The position numbers were made by a program, and so were the translations under genes. From Methylacidimicrobium tartarophylax (lineage in GTDB: Bacteria; Verrucomicrobiota; Verrucomicrobiia; Methylacidiphilales; Methylacidiphilaceae), in assembly GCF_902143375.2 (NCBI RefSeq), contig NZ_CABFVA020000110.1, positions 1-34,974 of the forward strand: a DNA stretch of 34,974 nt, written 5' to 3'. Of the stretch, positions 22,831 to 31,696 are shown piece after piece (the first letter of the stretch is position 1; each line of letters begins with the position of its first letter). Under the pieces are notes generated by a model, which saw nothing but the letters and a program-made list of their open reading frames with translations, did no database searches and was not told where the DNA came from.

Positions 22831-24736
22831 CGAGAACAAGAGCGGAGTTCCCAGTCGGGGCATTCCGTCCGATCGGAGGAACATCTGTCTCCGCGAGGGG
22901 GAATTCGTGCAGGTTGAAAACGCGGTCTATCAGATCGAAAAGGTTTTGGATTTCAAGTCGGTCGTCGGTGTCGACGTAAAGAGCGGACGCAGCTCCCTGC
23001 TTCGCGTAGGCGAACTACGTCCGATGGACTCTGGCCCGATGCCGCCCGTCCCCGACTTGTTGGAGATCATGGAGGAGGAGTGGCGGATCGCCCAGGAACG
23101 ATTCAATGCCATTCGTCCATTCGTCGATTGCCACAGGATCGGGCGAAGCGAGGTGGAAAACAGGGCGAAAGATCTCGGCGTGGACCCCGTAACGATCTAC
23201 CGCTGGCTGCGGCGTTACCGGGCGCAGGGCCGGTTAACGGCCCTCATTCCGATGAAGAGCGGATGGAGGAGAGGAAGAAGTCGGATTCCCAAAGACGCCG
23301 ATGGGGTCATTCAGGAGGTAATCCGAGATTTCTATCTGTCGCCGCAACGGCCGACGGCCCAGAAAACCGTCGACGAGGTCCGCCGCCGTTGCTGGGAGCG
23401 AGGAGTGAGTCCGCCATCGCCTTCCACCGTTCGCGCCAGGATCGCCGGGATTCCGGAAAGGGAACGTCTCAGGAGGCGCGGCTTCCGGGAGAGGGCGCGG
23501 AACAAGTTCCGGCCTGCCGCCGGTAGCTTTCCGAACGCCGACTTTCCGCTCTCGGTTGTGCAGATCGACCACACGCCCGCGGACATCGCCCTGGTGGACG
23601 ACCTCTACCGGAAGCCGATAGGCCGTCCCTGGATCACCCTGGCGGTGGACGTGTTCAGCCGGGTGGTAACTGGCTATTATCTATCCTTCGATCCGCCGTC
23701 CGAAACGTCGGTCGCCCTGTGCGTGGCGCATTCCATTCTCCCGAAGGAGGAGTGGCTTCTGGCGCATGGGGTGAAGAGCAGCTGGCCGGTCTGGGGCTAT
23801 CCGAAGACGATCCACGTCGACAACGGCGCGGACTTCCGCTCCGACGACTTCAAGAACGCTTGCCTGGACAACGGCATCAATCTGGAGTTCCGGCCCGTGA
23901 AACGGCCGAACTTCGGCGGCCACATCGAGCGACTCTTCGGCACGCTCCTCGAGGAAATCCACCACTTGCCCGGAACCACGTTTTCGTCCGTCGCGGAGAG
24001 GGACGAGCACGACCCGGAGAAGACTGCGGCGATGACCAAGACCGAATTCGAGGAGTGGCTGGTCCGGATCATCTGCGAGGTTTACCACCAGCGCATCCAT
24101 TCCGAGATCGGCATGACGCCCCTGCGCAAGTGGGAGATCGGGATCTTCGGAACTGGCGGAGTTCCCGGCATCGGCGTTCCTCTGCGTCCCGCCGATCCGA
24201 TGAAGCTGCTGCTGGACTTCCTGCCGTCCTTCCGGCGCACCGTGCAGGCGTTTGGGGTGTCGATCGATGGCTTGACCTATTACGCGGAGGTGCTGCGCCC
24301 TTGGATCAACGCTACGGATCCGATGACCAAGAGAAAGCGGGAGTTCATCTTCCGCCGGGATCCGCGCGACATCAGCGTCATCTGGTTCCGCGATCCGGAG
24401 ATCAAGCAGTACTGCAAGGTTCCGTTCGCCGACCAGTCCCGGCCGCCCTTGAGCCTGTGGGAGTACCGAGAGGTGAGGCAGGAACTCCGGAAGGAGGGAA
24501 TCAGGAGCGCGAACGAGCACCAGATCTTTCGCGCCCTGACGGAACTGCGCGAGAAGGTGGCCGAGTCGCAGGAGAAGACGAAGAGGGCGCGGCGGCAGGC
24601 GCAACGGCGAAGGGAACACGAGCGGAAGGCTTCTCCGGCGGCTGCGGTCGATCCGCCAGTCAAAACGACTACCGAAGCCCTGCTCGGGGGACTGTTATCA
24701 GACGAGAACATCGAGCCCTTCGAAGACATCGCATGA
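22823..24736 (+). CDS. tnsB: TnsB-like DDE transposase
   Basis: 637 residues from ATG 22823, overlapping tnsA. TnsB binds the end repeats and joins 3' ends to target DNA. N-terminal helix-turn-helix domains are visible (ENRAKDLGVDPVTIYRWLRRYRAQGR; KTVDEVRRRC). The RNase-H-fold catalytic triad is Asp249 (VVQIDHTPADI), Asp333 (TIHVDNGADF) and Glu369 (GGHIERLFGTLLEEIHHLPG), a DD35E spacing as in TnsB/TniA/MuA. The C-terminal tail is charged and helical (RREHERKASPAA...), where TnsB normally contacts TnsC. The stop overlaps the tnsC start (ATGA). The key residues are intact, so the enzyme is probably functional. Confidence 0.95.
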   Translation: MSDENKSGVPSRGIPSDRRNICLREGEFVQVENAVYQIEKVLDFKSVVGVDVKSGRSSLLRVGELRPMDSGPMPPVPDLLEIMEEEWRIAQERFNAIRPFVDCHRIGRSEVENRAKDLGVDPVTIYRWLRRYRAQGRLTALIPMKSGWRRGRSRIPKDADGVIQEVIRDFYLSPQRPTAQKTVDEVRRRCWERGVSPPSPSTVRARIAGIPERERLRRRGFRERARNKFRPAAGSFPNADFPLSVVQIDHTPADIALVDDLYRKPIGRPWITLAVDVFSRVVTGYYLSFDPPSETSVALCVAHSILPKEEWLLAHGVKSSWPVWGYPKTIHVDNGADFRSDDFKNACLDNGINLEFRPVKRPNFGGHIERLFGTLLEEIHHLPGTTFSSVAERDEHDPEKTAAMTKTEFEEWLVRIICEVYHQRIHSEIGMTPLRKWEIGIFGTGGVPGIGVPLRPADPMKLLLDFLPSFRRTVQAFGVSIDGLTYYAEVLRPWINATDPMTKRKREFIFRRDPRDISVIWFRDPEIKQYCKVPFADQSRPPLSLWEYREVRQELRKEGIRSANEHQIFRALTELREKVAESQEKTKRARRQAQRRREHERKASPAAAVDPPVKTTTEALLGGLLSDENIEPFEDIA

Positions 24737-25623
24737 CGAACGCGGAGCATATTCATCCGGATCTTCGGCATGTTCTCGGGCTGCCGGACAAGGAGCGGAT
24801 CGCCTTTATGCGCGAACCGAGATGGGTCGGATACGAGAGGGCCGTCCGCATCCTGGACACTCTCCGGGACCTCATGAACCAGCCACCCCGGCCCCGGATG
24901 CAGAGCCTGCTGATCGTCGGAGAGCCGAATAACGGCAAGACGACCATCATCAGAAGGTTCCAGGACCTTTTCGGCCGAGGCTACGTCAACGAGGATGCGG
25001 ATCCGGTCAAGCCGGTCGTCGTGGCCGAGGCGCCTCCCAGCGCCGACGAGAAAGGGCTCTATATCTCCATACTGGAGTGTTTCCACCCATCCTATCGGGC
25101 GAGTGCCCCCGCGGCGAAACTCCGCTACCAGACGACCACTTGGCTGCAAAGCTGCCACGTCCGGATCATCGTCATTGATGAGTTCCACTCGCTCTTGACT
25201 GGCTCCTCCCGCGAGCAGAGGAAAGCGATGAACGCCATCAAGTTTATCTGCAACGTGGCCGCCGTCCCCATTATCGGTGTCGGCACGCGGGAGGCCGTGC
25301 GCGTGCTGCACACAGACGAGCAGCACGCCAGCCGGTTCGACGTCGCGACCTTACCGCTGTGGGAACTGAACAAGGACTTCCAGCGCCTTCTCGCCTCCTT
25401 CGAGAAGATCCTGCCGCTGAGGAAACCCTCCGGATTGCACCGGCAGGAGCTGGCGATTCCCCTGCACGCGATCTCGGATGGAAACCTGGGAAATCTCCAT
25501 CGGCTGTTGACCGAATGCGCCGCGGAAGCCATCAAGAGCGGCAAAGAGCAGATCGACAAGCAGATCATTGAAAGCAAGGCATGGGTGCGCCCGACGAAGG
25601 GGATCCGGGAGATCGCCGCATGA
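24733..25623 (+). CDS. tnsC: TnsC/TniB-like AAA+ target-selection ATPase
   Basis: 296 residues, close to short TniB-type regulators rather than the ~555-residue TnsC of Tn7. Walker A is GEPNNGKTT (63-71), Walker B RIIVIDEFHSLL (Asp149, Glu150), with sensor region VAAVPIIGVGTREAVRVL and an arginine-containing ASRFDVATLPLW. These ATPases form filaments on DNA and link the TniQ-bound target to the transposase. The ATG overlaps the tnsB stop and the TGA overlaps the tniQ start, showing tight operon organisation. Confidence 0.93.
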   Translation: MTNAEHIHPDLRHVLGLPDKERIAFMREPRWVGYERAVRILDTLRDLMNQPPRPRMQSLLIVGEPNNGKTTIIRRFQDLFGRGYVNEDADPVKPVVVAEAPPSADEKGLYISILECFHPSYRASAPAAKLRYQTTTWLQSCHVRIIVIDEFHSLLTGSSREQRKAMNAIKFICNVAAVPIIGVGTREAVRVLHTDEQHASRFDVATLPLWELNKDFQRLLASFEKILPLRKPSGLHRQELAIPLHAISDGNLGNLHRLLTECAAEAIKSGKEQIDKQIIESKAWVRPTKGIREIAA

Positions 25624-26708
25624 TCCGCCCTTGGGGCTTTCCAATTCCGCTGCTTCCCGACGAGCTTTTCTCCTCTTGGCTGGTGCGGGCGGCGCTCGTC
25701 CAAGGATGCGATCCGCTCGTGTTGACCGGCAGCGTCTGGCCGCGCTGGAGGGTATGGACGGGCGACCCGGATCGCGGCATTGCGGCTGACCGGCTCGCGG
25801 CGCTCGCCCGGGCGTCGGGAATCGCGGCCACGGTCTTTGAGGCGGCGACGCTGCGGACGATCGCCTCGGCTCCAGCCGGAGGCTTCCCGGACGGAAAGGC
25901 GGTATGGCCGTGGGTGCTCGCCGCCGGCTCGCGGAACCGGAGGAGACGCGGCGGGCTCCAGTATTGCCCGGCCTGCCTCGCCGAGGACAAAAAGCCCTAT
26001 TACCGCCTCCGATGGCGGCTGGCCTGGCACACGGCATGCCTGCGGCACGGGCGCATCTTACGCGACTGCTGCCCGCATTGCGGCGGGACCGTCGAGCCGC
26101 ACCGGCTCTCTGCCGAGGACAGGCACCTGGCTCTCTGCGCCCGCTGCAAGGGCGACCTGCGAAAGGCGGACGAAGCGCAAGCGGACGGCGATGCGCTCGC
26201 CTTCCAGTCGGCGGCAGACGAGGCGGTGCAGCGGAGGGAAGGGATCTACGGCCAGGAGCGGATCTCCTGCGAGGAATGGTTCGCGCTGTCCCGATACTTC
26301 GTCGGGCTGTTGCGCAGGGCGGCCATGGGCAAATCGGATATTTTGAATGAAATGCTCCGGGCGTTCGATATTGACGCGGGCGATCTCGAAGCGCCGGCCA
26401 CGGGGCTCGTCCTGGAGCTTCTGCTGACCCGGGAGAGGGCGGCCCTTCTCGGCCGGGTTCGGAGGATGCTCGGTGCCGGCCCGGAGGCGTTCGGACGCGC
26501 GGCGAAGAAAGCCGGAGCGTCGGTCCAGACGCTTTGCGAGATGCGGCAGAAGCTTCCGCATTGCCTCGAAAAGGCCGTAGCCGGGTTGCCGGACCGGAGC
26601 CCGGAAAGGCTGCGCAGGAAGCGCGCGGCGACGGGGCGACCGCGTTCTCGGCGGTCGGTGGCCCGCATGTGGGCCAGGATGAGGCGAGCGATGCTCGCGG
26701 ACTCATGA
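25620..26708 (+). CDS. tniQ: TniQ-family target-selection protein
   Basis: 362 residues. The N-terminal TniQ domain opens with IPLLPDELFSSWLVRAALVQG, the family hallmark (PxxxDELLSSWLxRxA). A zinc-binding part follows: QYCPACLAEDKKPYYRLRWRLAWHTACLRHG, CCPHCGG and ALCARCKGDL. The C-terminal ~120 residues are basic and helical with many Arg/Lys, probably DNA-binding (RKRAATGRPRSRRSVARMWARMRR). TniQ/TnsD proteins recognise the attachment site; here the expected target is comM. By position it corresponds to tniD of Tn6022-type elements. The stop overlaps the start of the zinc-ribbon gene. Confidence 0.9.
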   Translation: MIRPWGFPIPLLPDELFSSWLVRAALVQGCDPLVLTGSVWPRWRVWTGDPDRGIAADRLAALARASGIAATVFEAATLRTIASAPAGGFPDGKAVWPWVLAAGSRNRRRRGGLQYCPACLAEDKKPYYRLRWRLAWHTACLRHGRILRDCCPHCGGTVEPHRLSAEDRHLALCARCKGDLRKADEAQADGDALAFQSAADEAVQRREGIYGQERISCEEWFALSRYFVGLLRRAAMGKSDILNEMLRAFDIDAGDLEAPATGLVLELLLTRERAALLGRVRRMLGAGPEAFGRAAKKAGASVQTLCEMRQKLPHCLEKAVAGLPDRSPERLRRKRAATGRPRSRRSVARMWARMRRAMLADS

Positions 26709-28123
26709 ATGCGGAGAGGACCAGGACCTGCGACGAGTGCGGCCGTCCGATGCAACGGGCGTTCCGGCGGCGCAAGGGCGTCGCGTATTGCCCCGCCTGC
26801 TATGCCCGGGTGTTCAAGCGCAGGATGTGTCCCAGATGCGGGAATTTCGCCCGGCTCCCGAAGAAGGAGCCGGAAGCGGTCTGCCGGAGATGCGAGAACG
26901 CGAAGCCGTGCTTGCGGTGCCGAAAGACCGAGTACGAAGTGGGAAAGATCACGCCCTACGGCCCCGTCTGCAAGGCCTGTTCGGTGTACTTCCGGGAACC
27001 CGAGCCCTGCGAGGCCTGCGGAAGGCCGTCGTCCAGGTTGACCCGGGTTCGACGGCTCGGCCATGGCCTGCGGCTTTGTCCCAAGTGCGCTCGCGCCGAT
27101 CACGGAACCTGCCCGGCGTGTCGCCGCCACCGGCTCTTGAGCGCCGGGCCGGACGGCAGGCTGCTCTGCCGGGTCTGCCGGGAGAAGGGGGAGATCCCTT
27201 GCCCGTCTTGCGGAAAGCCGATGCCCGCCGGAAGGGGCAAGGTCTGCGAGACGTGCTATTGGACGGACACGTGCCGCAAACGGATCCGGCTGGATCGGGC
27301 GGCGTTCTCGACGGCCGGAATGGAGAAGGATTTCGGCGAATTCGGGGAATGGCTGATCGGCGACAAGGGACCACACAAGGCCGCATTGACCGTCCATCGC
27401 TATCTCTCCTTCTTCCTGGAGATCGAGCGGGAGTGGAAGAACGTCCCGCCGTACCGGGAGTTGTTGGCACATTTCGGGGCGGAGGGGCTGCGGCGCGCAA
27501 GAATCCCGATGCGGTGGCTTCGCGAAGCGAAGGGCGTCAAGGTGGACGCGGCGGCGCGGGAAGAGGATTCGGAGCGGCGGCGAATCGAGGGGATCGTGGG
27601 GACGTTCGGCCAAGGGACGGAAGCGCATCGGATCCTGGTCGACTATGCGGGAAAGCTTATGCAGCGAGTCGAAGAAGGGAAGACCTCGTTGCGCTCGGTT
27701 CGCCTGGCGCTGACTCCGGCAGCCGCATTGCTGCGGAGGGCGGCACAGAAAGGAGGAGGGTTGCCGGACCAGACGCTTCTCGATCGTTATCTGCTTGATG
27801 CTCCGGGGCAGAAAGCGGCCGCCACGGGGTTCGCCAACTTTTTGAGGAAGACACGCAGCCTAAAACTTTCGGTGCGTACCGACGCGAAAAAGGCTAAAGA
27901 AGCGCAACGGCGCACACTGAAAAAGAAGATCGTAGCCATGGCGAGGCATCCCGAGGAGGGGGAGGATTTCATCAGGCGATGGATAGCGGCGGGGTTGGAG
28001 TATTTTCACAGTGTTAAATTCAACCGGAAGGCTCTGGAGGCTGTTTCGGCGAAGGTGGATGAAGGGGGCTTACGGGTGGTGGCAGGGGGGAGAACCTATT
28101 GGCTGCCAAATTGGCGGGAATGA
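26705..28123 (+). CDS. Multi-zinc-ribbon protein, fifth gene of the transposition operon
   Basis: 472 residues from ATG 26705, which overlaps the tniQ stop (ATGA). Residues ~9-184 contain twelve CxxC pairs (CDEC, CPAC, CPRC, CRRC, CLRC, CKAC, CEAC, CPKC, CPAC, CRVC, CPSC, CETC), enough for about six zinc ribbons in tandem. Residues ~190-472 have no Cys pairs and look helical and basic (FLRKTRSLKLSVRTDAKKAKEAQRRTLKKKIVAMARHPEEGEDFIRRWIAAGLEYF), possibly a second DNA-binding domain. I do not recognise the family. The position equals that of tniE in Tn6022-type transposons. Coupling to tniQ suggests a role in target choice or in the transposition complex; that is inference. Confidence 0.75.
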   Translation: MNAERTRTCDECGRPMQRAFRRRKGVAYCPACYARVFKRRMCPRCGNFARLPKKEPEAVCRRCENAKPCLRCRKTEYEVGKITPYGPVCKACSVYFREPEPCEACGRPSSRLTRVRRLGHGLRLCPKCARADHGTCPACRRHRLLSAGPDGRLLCRVCREKGEIPCPSCGKPMPAGRGKVCETCYWTDTCRKRIRLDRAAFSTAGMEKDFGEFGEWLIGDKGPHKAALTVHRYLSFFLEIEREWKNVPPYRELLAHFGAEGLRRARIPMRWLREAKGVKVDAAAREEDSERRRIEGIVGTFGQGTEAHRILVDYAGKLMQRVEEGKTSLRSVRLALTPAAALLRRAAQKGGGLPDQTLLDRYLLDAPGQKAAATGFANFLRKTRSLKLSVRTDAKKAKEAQRRTLKKKIVAMARHPEEGEDFIRRWIAAGLEYFHSVKFNRKALEAVSAKVDEGGLRVVAGGRTYWLPNWRE

Positions 28124-28260
28124 ACGTGCATTTTCAGAGTTCGAAGATGCCGTTCGTGGGGATTTAATCGTCCCTCGACGCACATCTGTACCGGCCTCAC
28201 ATCGCCATGATCTTTGTCTGGAACTTGCTAACGCCTGCTTGGCTAAAAAAGGTCCTAAAT

Positions 28261-28543
28261 GATGAAGCTAGCCTGCAGCAAGGCATGCCAGAGGAAGTTG
28301 CTCTCATTCGCGGGTGACTTCCGGCGCTTGCAGAGGCGGCAGAAAAGCTTCCGAGAAATTGCCGATTGGTTACGGGAGCGTGGCGTTCAAAACTCTCGCC
28401 GACTGGCGTGTTGCTTTTCTTCCGGCTCAAAGCGTATAAAGCCGACGGGTGGGTGGCTCTGCAAGGCCATCTGGCGGATGCACCAAAGAAGAAAGCGCAA
28501 GGCTCGCCATACAACTACGATCGGCTGCCGAGCGAGAGCGATT
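28261..28543 (+). pseudogene. Frameshifted small helix-turn-helix-like gene
   Basis: Protein-like sequence moves between two frames. One frame gives VLNDEASLQQGMPEEVALIRG, a TGA at 28315, then LPALAEAAEKL. A second frame gives KSFREIADWLRERGV. The first frame then resumes with KLSPTGVLLFFRLKAYKADGWVALQGHLADAPKKK and ends PYNYDRLPSESD-stop at 28543. Joined, SFREIADWLRERGV plus KLSPTGVLLFFR reads like a helix-turn-helix. The uninterrupted frame across this region is Cys/Arg/Trp-rich and looks non-coding, although it is formally joined to the methyltransferase frame. At least one stop and two frameshifts imply decay; no family recognised. The upstream boundary is uncertain. Confidence 0.5.
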
Positions 28544-28561
28544 GAATGGGGCGCCGAACGT

Positions 28562-30766
28562 TTGAGGGAGGAAGGTTTAAGCGCACTGCTCCTTCAGTTA
28601 CCCCCTCGTCTCAATCTGCCTCAAAATCATGCTTGTTGCGCCAATGGATTGGCTGAGTCCGTACCGAATGTAGAAATTCCGCAGCCGCAGCCGCTCATCT
28701 CTGCTCCTGCGCTTAGTTTGGCGATTCCGCGGCGTGGGCATGTCCTTTCGTCGGTCTCAGAATTGTTTGGCCGTCCTATTCGGGAAGCGGTTGCTATGCT
28801 TTCAGTGTCTGTGGCACGAGCAGGGGTCGCAGATGTGACGAGCGCCCTCCACTCTCTTCGTCCTTGCACGCACGAATCGCCGATCCATCGGTCCGACGAC
28901 GAGTTCGTTGCGTGGCTTATCGTCTCGATGTGGATCACAGGCGTAGCCGCCAGAGCAATACCCGTGTCCAGTTCGTTGCCGCAGGCCGAAGAATGGTTCC
29001 TAGGCAGCAAGAAAGATCATCGTCTGACGACATTGGTATCCGCTCGCTCGATCCAGGAGGCGGAGAGCGCGCTTCGGGTACGGGCGGATGCGGCAGCCTA
29101 TCTTGATCTGCTGCCTTACATCCTTGATCCCCATGGACCGGGAAGTCGCCTCAGTGTAAGGCGCGACCCTTCGACCAGGGCTGTCCGTTCGCGTAAGCGG
29201 GAAGAGGGAGTGTTCTATACCCCAGCAGATGTTGCTGACTACATGGCTAACGCCTGCGTTAGCGCCTTCGTCGGGGACATACCGACAATTTTGGATCCTG
29301 CTTGCGGGACTGGAGTTTTTCTTCGGGCCGTACTGGGCGCGTTGCGGCAGCACTATCCGGAGGAAGACGCCGTGTCGCTCGCAGCAAAGTTCTTGTTCGG
29401 AATTGATATTGATCCATTAGCGCTTGATGCAACGGCCTTCGTCCTATTGGCAGATATCTGGACATGTACGTCGGTGTCCCCCGTCGCCCTGTGGAAAAGT
29501 CTCCGCCGCCATCTCGCCTGTATCGACACCTTGCGGATTGACCCTACTAACGCTAAACCGTCAACGCTATTCCAGGAGGAATCATCACGTGTTGCCCTCT
29601 CTTCGATTTTTCCTGACCTGCCACATGGGCCAGTGATTATTCTCGGGAACCCTCCTTATGCGAATCTCGGGGTACGTTCCGACCTCCATGCACTTGAAGG
29701 CGTCTTCCGCACAATCGCTGCCAAACCGCAGCCCAATGCCGAAGTTTATCTTGCCTTTATTGAGCAGATGGTTCGGCTAGCTGATGCAAAGAATTGCGCT
29801 GGCGCGCTCGTCATCCCGCTCTCGATTGCTTGTAATGTTGGTTCCCAATTTACGTCCGCACGCCAATTGATCGCCGAAACGCCCGGTCGGTGGCGCTTCG
29901 CTTTCTTTGATAGGGAGCCTCACGCGCTTTTTGGCGAAGACGTGAAGACGAGGAATGCAATCGTGCTATGGTCCAGTAATTTGGATGATAAGAATGCGCA
30001 TCTGGAAACGGGTCCTCTGCGCAAGTGGCACGGCGACAGTCGGGCGCAAATGTTCAGGAGTCTGCGGTTTACGCGGATAAACACCGATGTTCGCAGCGGT
30101 ATCCCAAAAATCGAGGGAGATTGCCAGGCCATTGCAGTGAAGGTGCTGAGCAGCCGCTGCGATCAGCTTGAGCAGGCGCTGAAGGATATCGGTCGATGCC
30201 CCCTTGCTGCTTTGCCAAATGCAGATGACCGGACGGTGTTTGTCGGACCTACCGCTTACAACTTTCTCAACGTCTTTCTCAAACCATCGCGCAAGATATT
30301 TGGCAAAGACTCGATCCTTTCAGAGCACACCTTGCACGTCCTCACCTGCGCGTCGCGCCAAGACGCTCTTGTGGTGTTCGCAATACTTTCAAGCCATCTT
30401 GCTTTCTGGTGGTGGCATTCGCATGGCGACGGTTTTCATGTGTCACGCCGGTTTCTCTGCAACTTCCCCTTTGGTTTAGACGCTTTGAGCGGATCAGCGG
30501 CAGAAATGCTTGCGTGCGCCGGAGAGGCGCTTTGGTCAACGATCAACACCCGCCCGATCATCAGCCTCAACCGGGGGCGGACTTCGCTCGCCTTCACACC
30601 CAATGGGCATGACAGCATACGCCGTCAGATCGACCAAATACTGGCCGATCTCGCTGGCCTGCAACCCGCGTTTATCGATGATCTCCAGCAATTCACGGCG
30701 TACACCATCGCAGCGACGTGGCGCAATCAGGAAAATTCACGAATCGACGGCAAGGAGGGGGTATGA
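28562..30766 (+). CDS. N-6 adenine DNA methyltransferase (Eco57I-like)
   Basis: The methyltransferase core is clear: the substrate/SAM entry segment EEGVFYTPADVADYMANACV, motif I TILDPACGTGVFLRAVL, the acidic motif FGIDIDPLALDAT and catalytic motif IV IILGNPPYANLG. These describe a gamma-type N6-adenine methylase of a restriction-modification system. The frame is open from 28259 (835 residues), but the first ~100 residues overlap a frameshifted different gene and look non-coding. I therefore begin at TTG 28562 (734 residues); ATG 28796 is also possible. The C-terminal half (NFLNVFLKPSRKIFGKDS, AFWWWHSHGDGFHVSRRFLCNFPFG) resembles a target-recognition region. Its stop overlaps the start of the second methyltransferase. 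Confidence 0.82.
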   Translation: MREEGLSALLLQLPPRLNLPQNHACCANGLAESVPNVEIPQPQPLISAPALSLAIPRRGHVLSSVSELFGRPIREAVAMLSVSVARAGVADVTSALHSLRPCTHESPIHRSDDEFVAWLIVSMWITGVAARAIPVSSSLPQAEEWFLGSKKDHRLTTLVSARSIQEAESALRVRADAAAYLDLLPYILDPHGPGSRLSVRRDPSTRAVRSRKREEGVFYTPADVADYMANACVSAFVGDIPTILDPACGTGVFLRAVLGALRQHYPEEDAVSLAAKFLFGIDIDPLALDATAFVLLADIWTCTSVSPVALWKSLRRHLACIDTLRIDPTNAKPSTLFQEESSRVALSSIFPDLPHGPVIILGNPPYANLGVRSDLHALEGVFRTIAAKPQPNAEVYLAFIEQMVRLADAKNCAGALVIPLSIACNVGSQFTSARQLIAETPGRWRFAFFDREPHALFGEDVKTRNAIVLWSSNLDDKNAHLETGPLRKWHGDSRAQMFRSLRFTRINTDVRSGIPKIEGDCQAIAVKVLSSRCDQLEQALKDIGRCPLAALPNADDRTVFVGPTAYNFLNVFLKPSRKIFGKDSILSEHTLHVLTCASRQDALVVFAILSSHLAFWWWHSHGDGFHVSRRFLCNFPFGLDALSGSAAEMLACAGEALWSTINTRPIISLNRGRTSLAFTPNGHDSIRRQIDQILADLAGLQPAFIDDLQQFTAYTIAATWRNQENSRIDGKEGV

Positions 30767-31695
30767 CAACACAGCCAATCAGCCAGTGCATCAAGGAAAA
30801 GAGCAAGTTAACGAAGGAAGAATGGCGAGAATATACAAAAACCGTCTGGACCATAGCAAATACCAGTCGCGACGATCATCCTGCTGTTTTTCCGGAAGAG
30901 ATCCCGCTACGCCTTGCCAAACTCTTTAGCTTCTACGGCGAGACTGTTCTCGATCCTTTCGCCGGGACGGGAACAACGGCCCGTGCGGTGATCCCTCTCG
31001 GTAGGCGCGCTGTGTGCGTCGATCAGAACGACGAGTACGTCCGCATAATCCAAAACGATTGCCGCAATCTTCGCAATGGTCACGGCCCGGAGTTTGAGCC
31101 TCTCTTGGCAGTTCGGGCTAATAGCCGAAAACTCGATTTCATTGAGGAGAATTCGGTTGGCCTGGTAATCACCAGTCCGCCGTACTGGAACAAGGCCGAC
31201 TACGGGATGGGAGAGGACAATCTCGGCAACATCGCTCCGTATGGGTCCTTTCTGGCATCGACGCGCTCTGTATTTGAGGAATGCTTCCGAGTCCTCGCCC
31301 CAGGGCGCAAGATCTGCATCGTAACGGCAAACGTCAATCAGCATACGGACCATGGGCTCCTTACGTTTCCGATCGCTGCTGATTTCGCAATCCTCCTCCG
31401 CGACATCGGGTTCGTGATGATCAGCGAGATCATCTGGTCGAAGGATGGATCAGGCGGAAAATGGGGCTCGCATGGCGCGCAGCGGCCAATATTCGGCAGC
31501 TACCCGTATCCACCCAATTTCCTGTTCAAGAATGTTCACGAGTACATTCTCATTTTTGCGAAACCGCCTTTAAGCAAAACTAAAGGGCCTAAGGTGAAGC
31601 AATACAAGGATCTCATGACGGGCATGCAGCGGCTGGTTAATTCAGACGCGTTGGCCGCCGATGGTCGACTGCCGCGTCTCCCTTTACAGTTGTAG
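30763..31695 (+). CDS. Second DNA methyltransferase (DPFAGTGTT / TSPPY type)
   Basis: 310 residues from ATG 30763, with AAGGAGGGGG just upstream and overlapping the previous stop. Motif I is TVLDPFAGTGTTARAVIPLGRRAVCVDQN, motif IV VITSPPYWNKADYGMG, followed by GSFLASTRSVFEECFRVLAPGRKICIVTANVN and PYPPNFLFKNVHEYILIFAKP. Motif I precedes motif IV (gamma-like order); TSPPY is common among N4-cytosine enzymes, so the modified base is unresolved. The last ~30 residues (SDALAADGRLPRLPLQL) look atypical and the stop lies just before a dispersed repeat element, so the C-terminus may be truncated. It is probably the modification partner of the nuclease gene downstream. Confidence 0.85.
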   Translation: MTTQPISQCIKEKSKLTKEEWREYTKTVWTIANTSRDDHPAVFPEEIPLRLAKLFSFYGETVLDPFAGTGTTARAVIPLGRRAVCVDQNDEYVRIIQNDCRNLRNGHGPEFEPLLAVRANSRKLDFIEENSVGLVITSPPYWNKADYGMGEDNLGNIAPYGSFLASTRSVFEECFRVLAPGRKICIVTANVNQHTDHGLLTFPIAADFAILLRDIGFVMISEIIWSKDGSGGKWGSHGAQRPIFGSYPYPPNFLFKNVHEYILIFAKPPLSKTKGPKVKQYKDLMTGMQRLVNSDALAADGRLPRLPLQL

Positions 31696-31696
31696 C

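Noticed and set aside
24280-27628. Long leftward open frames opposite tnsC, tniQ and the zinc-ribbon gene
   Set aside because: High-GC shadows; the plus strand carries complete motifs and overlapping operon structure.
28259-28561. First ~100 codons of the open frame leading into the N6 methyltransferase
   Set aside because: Cys/Arg/Trp-rich translation, while the neighbouring frame encodes protein-like sequence of another gene; treated as non-native.
29405-29440. GCTTGATGCAACG as an additional end motif
   Set aside because: Single partial match within methyltransferase codons; no terminal TGTCA or further copies nearby.
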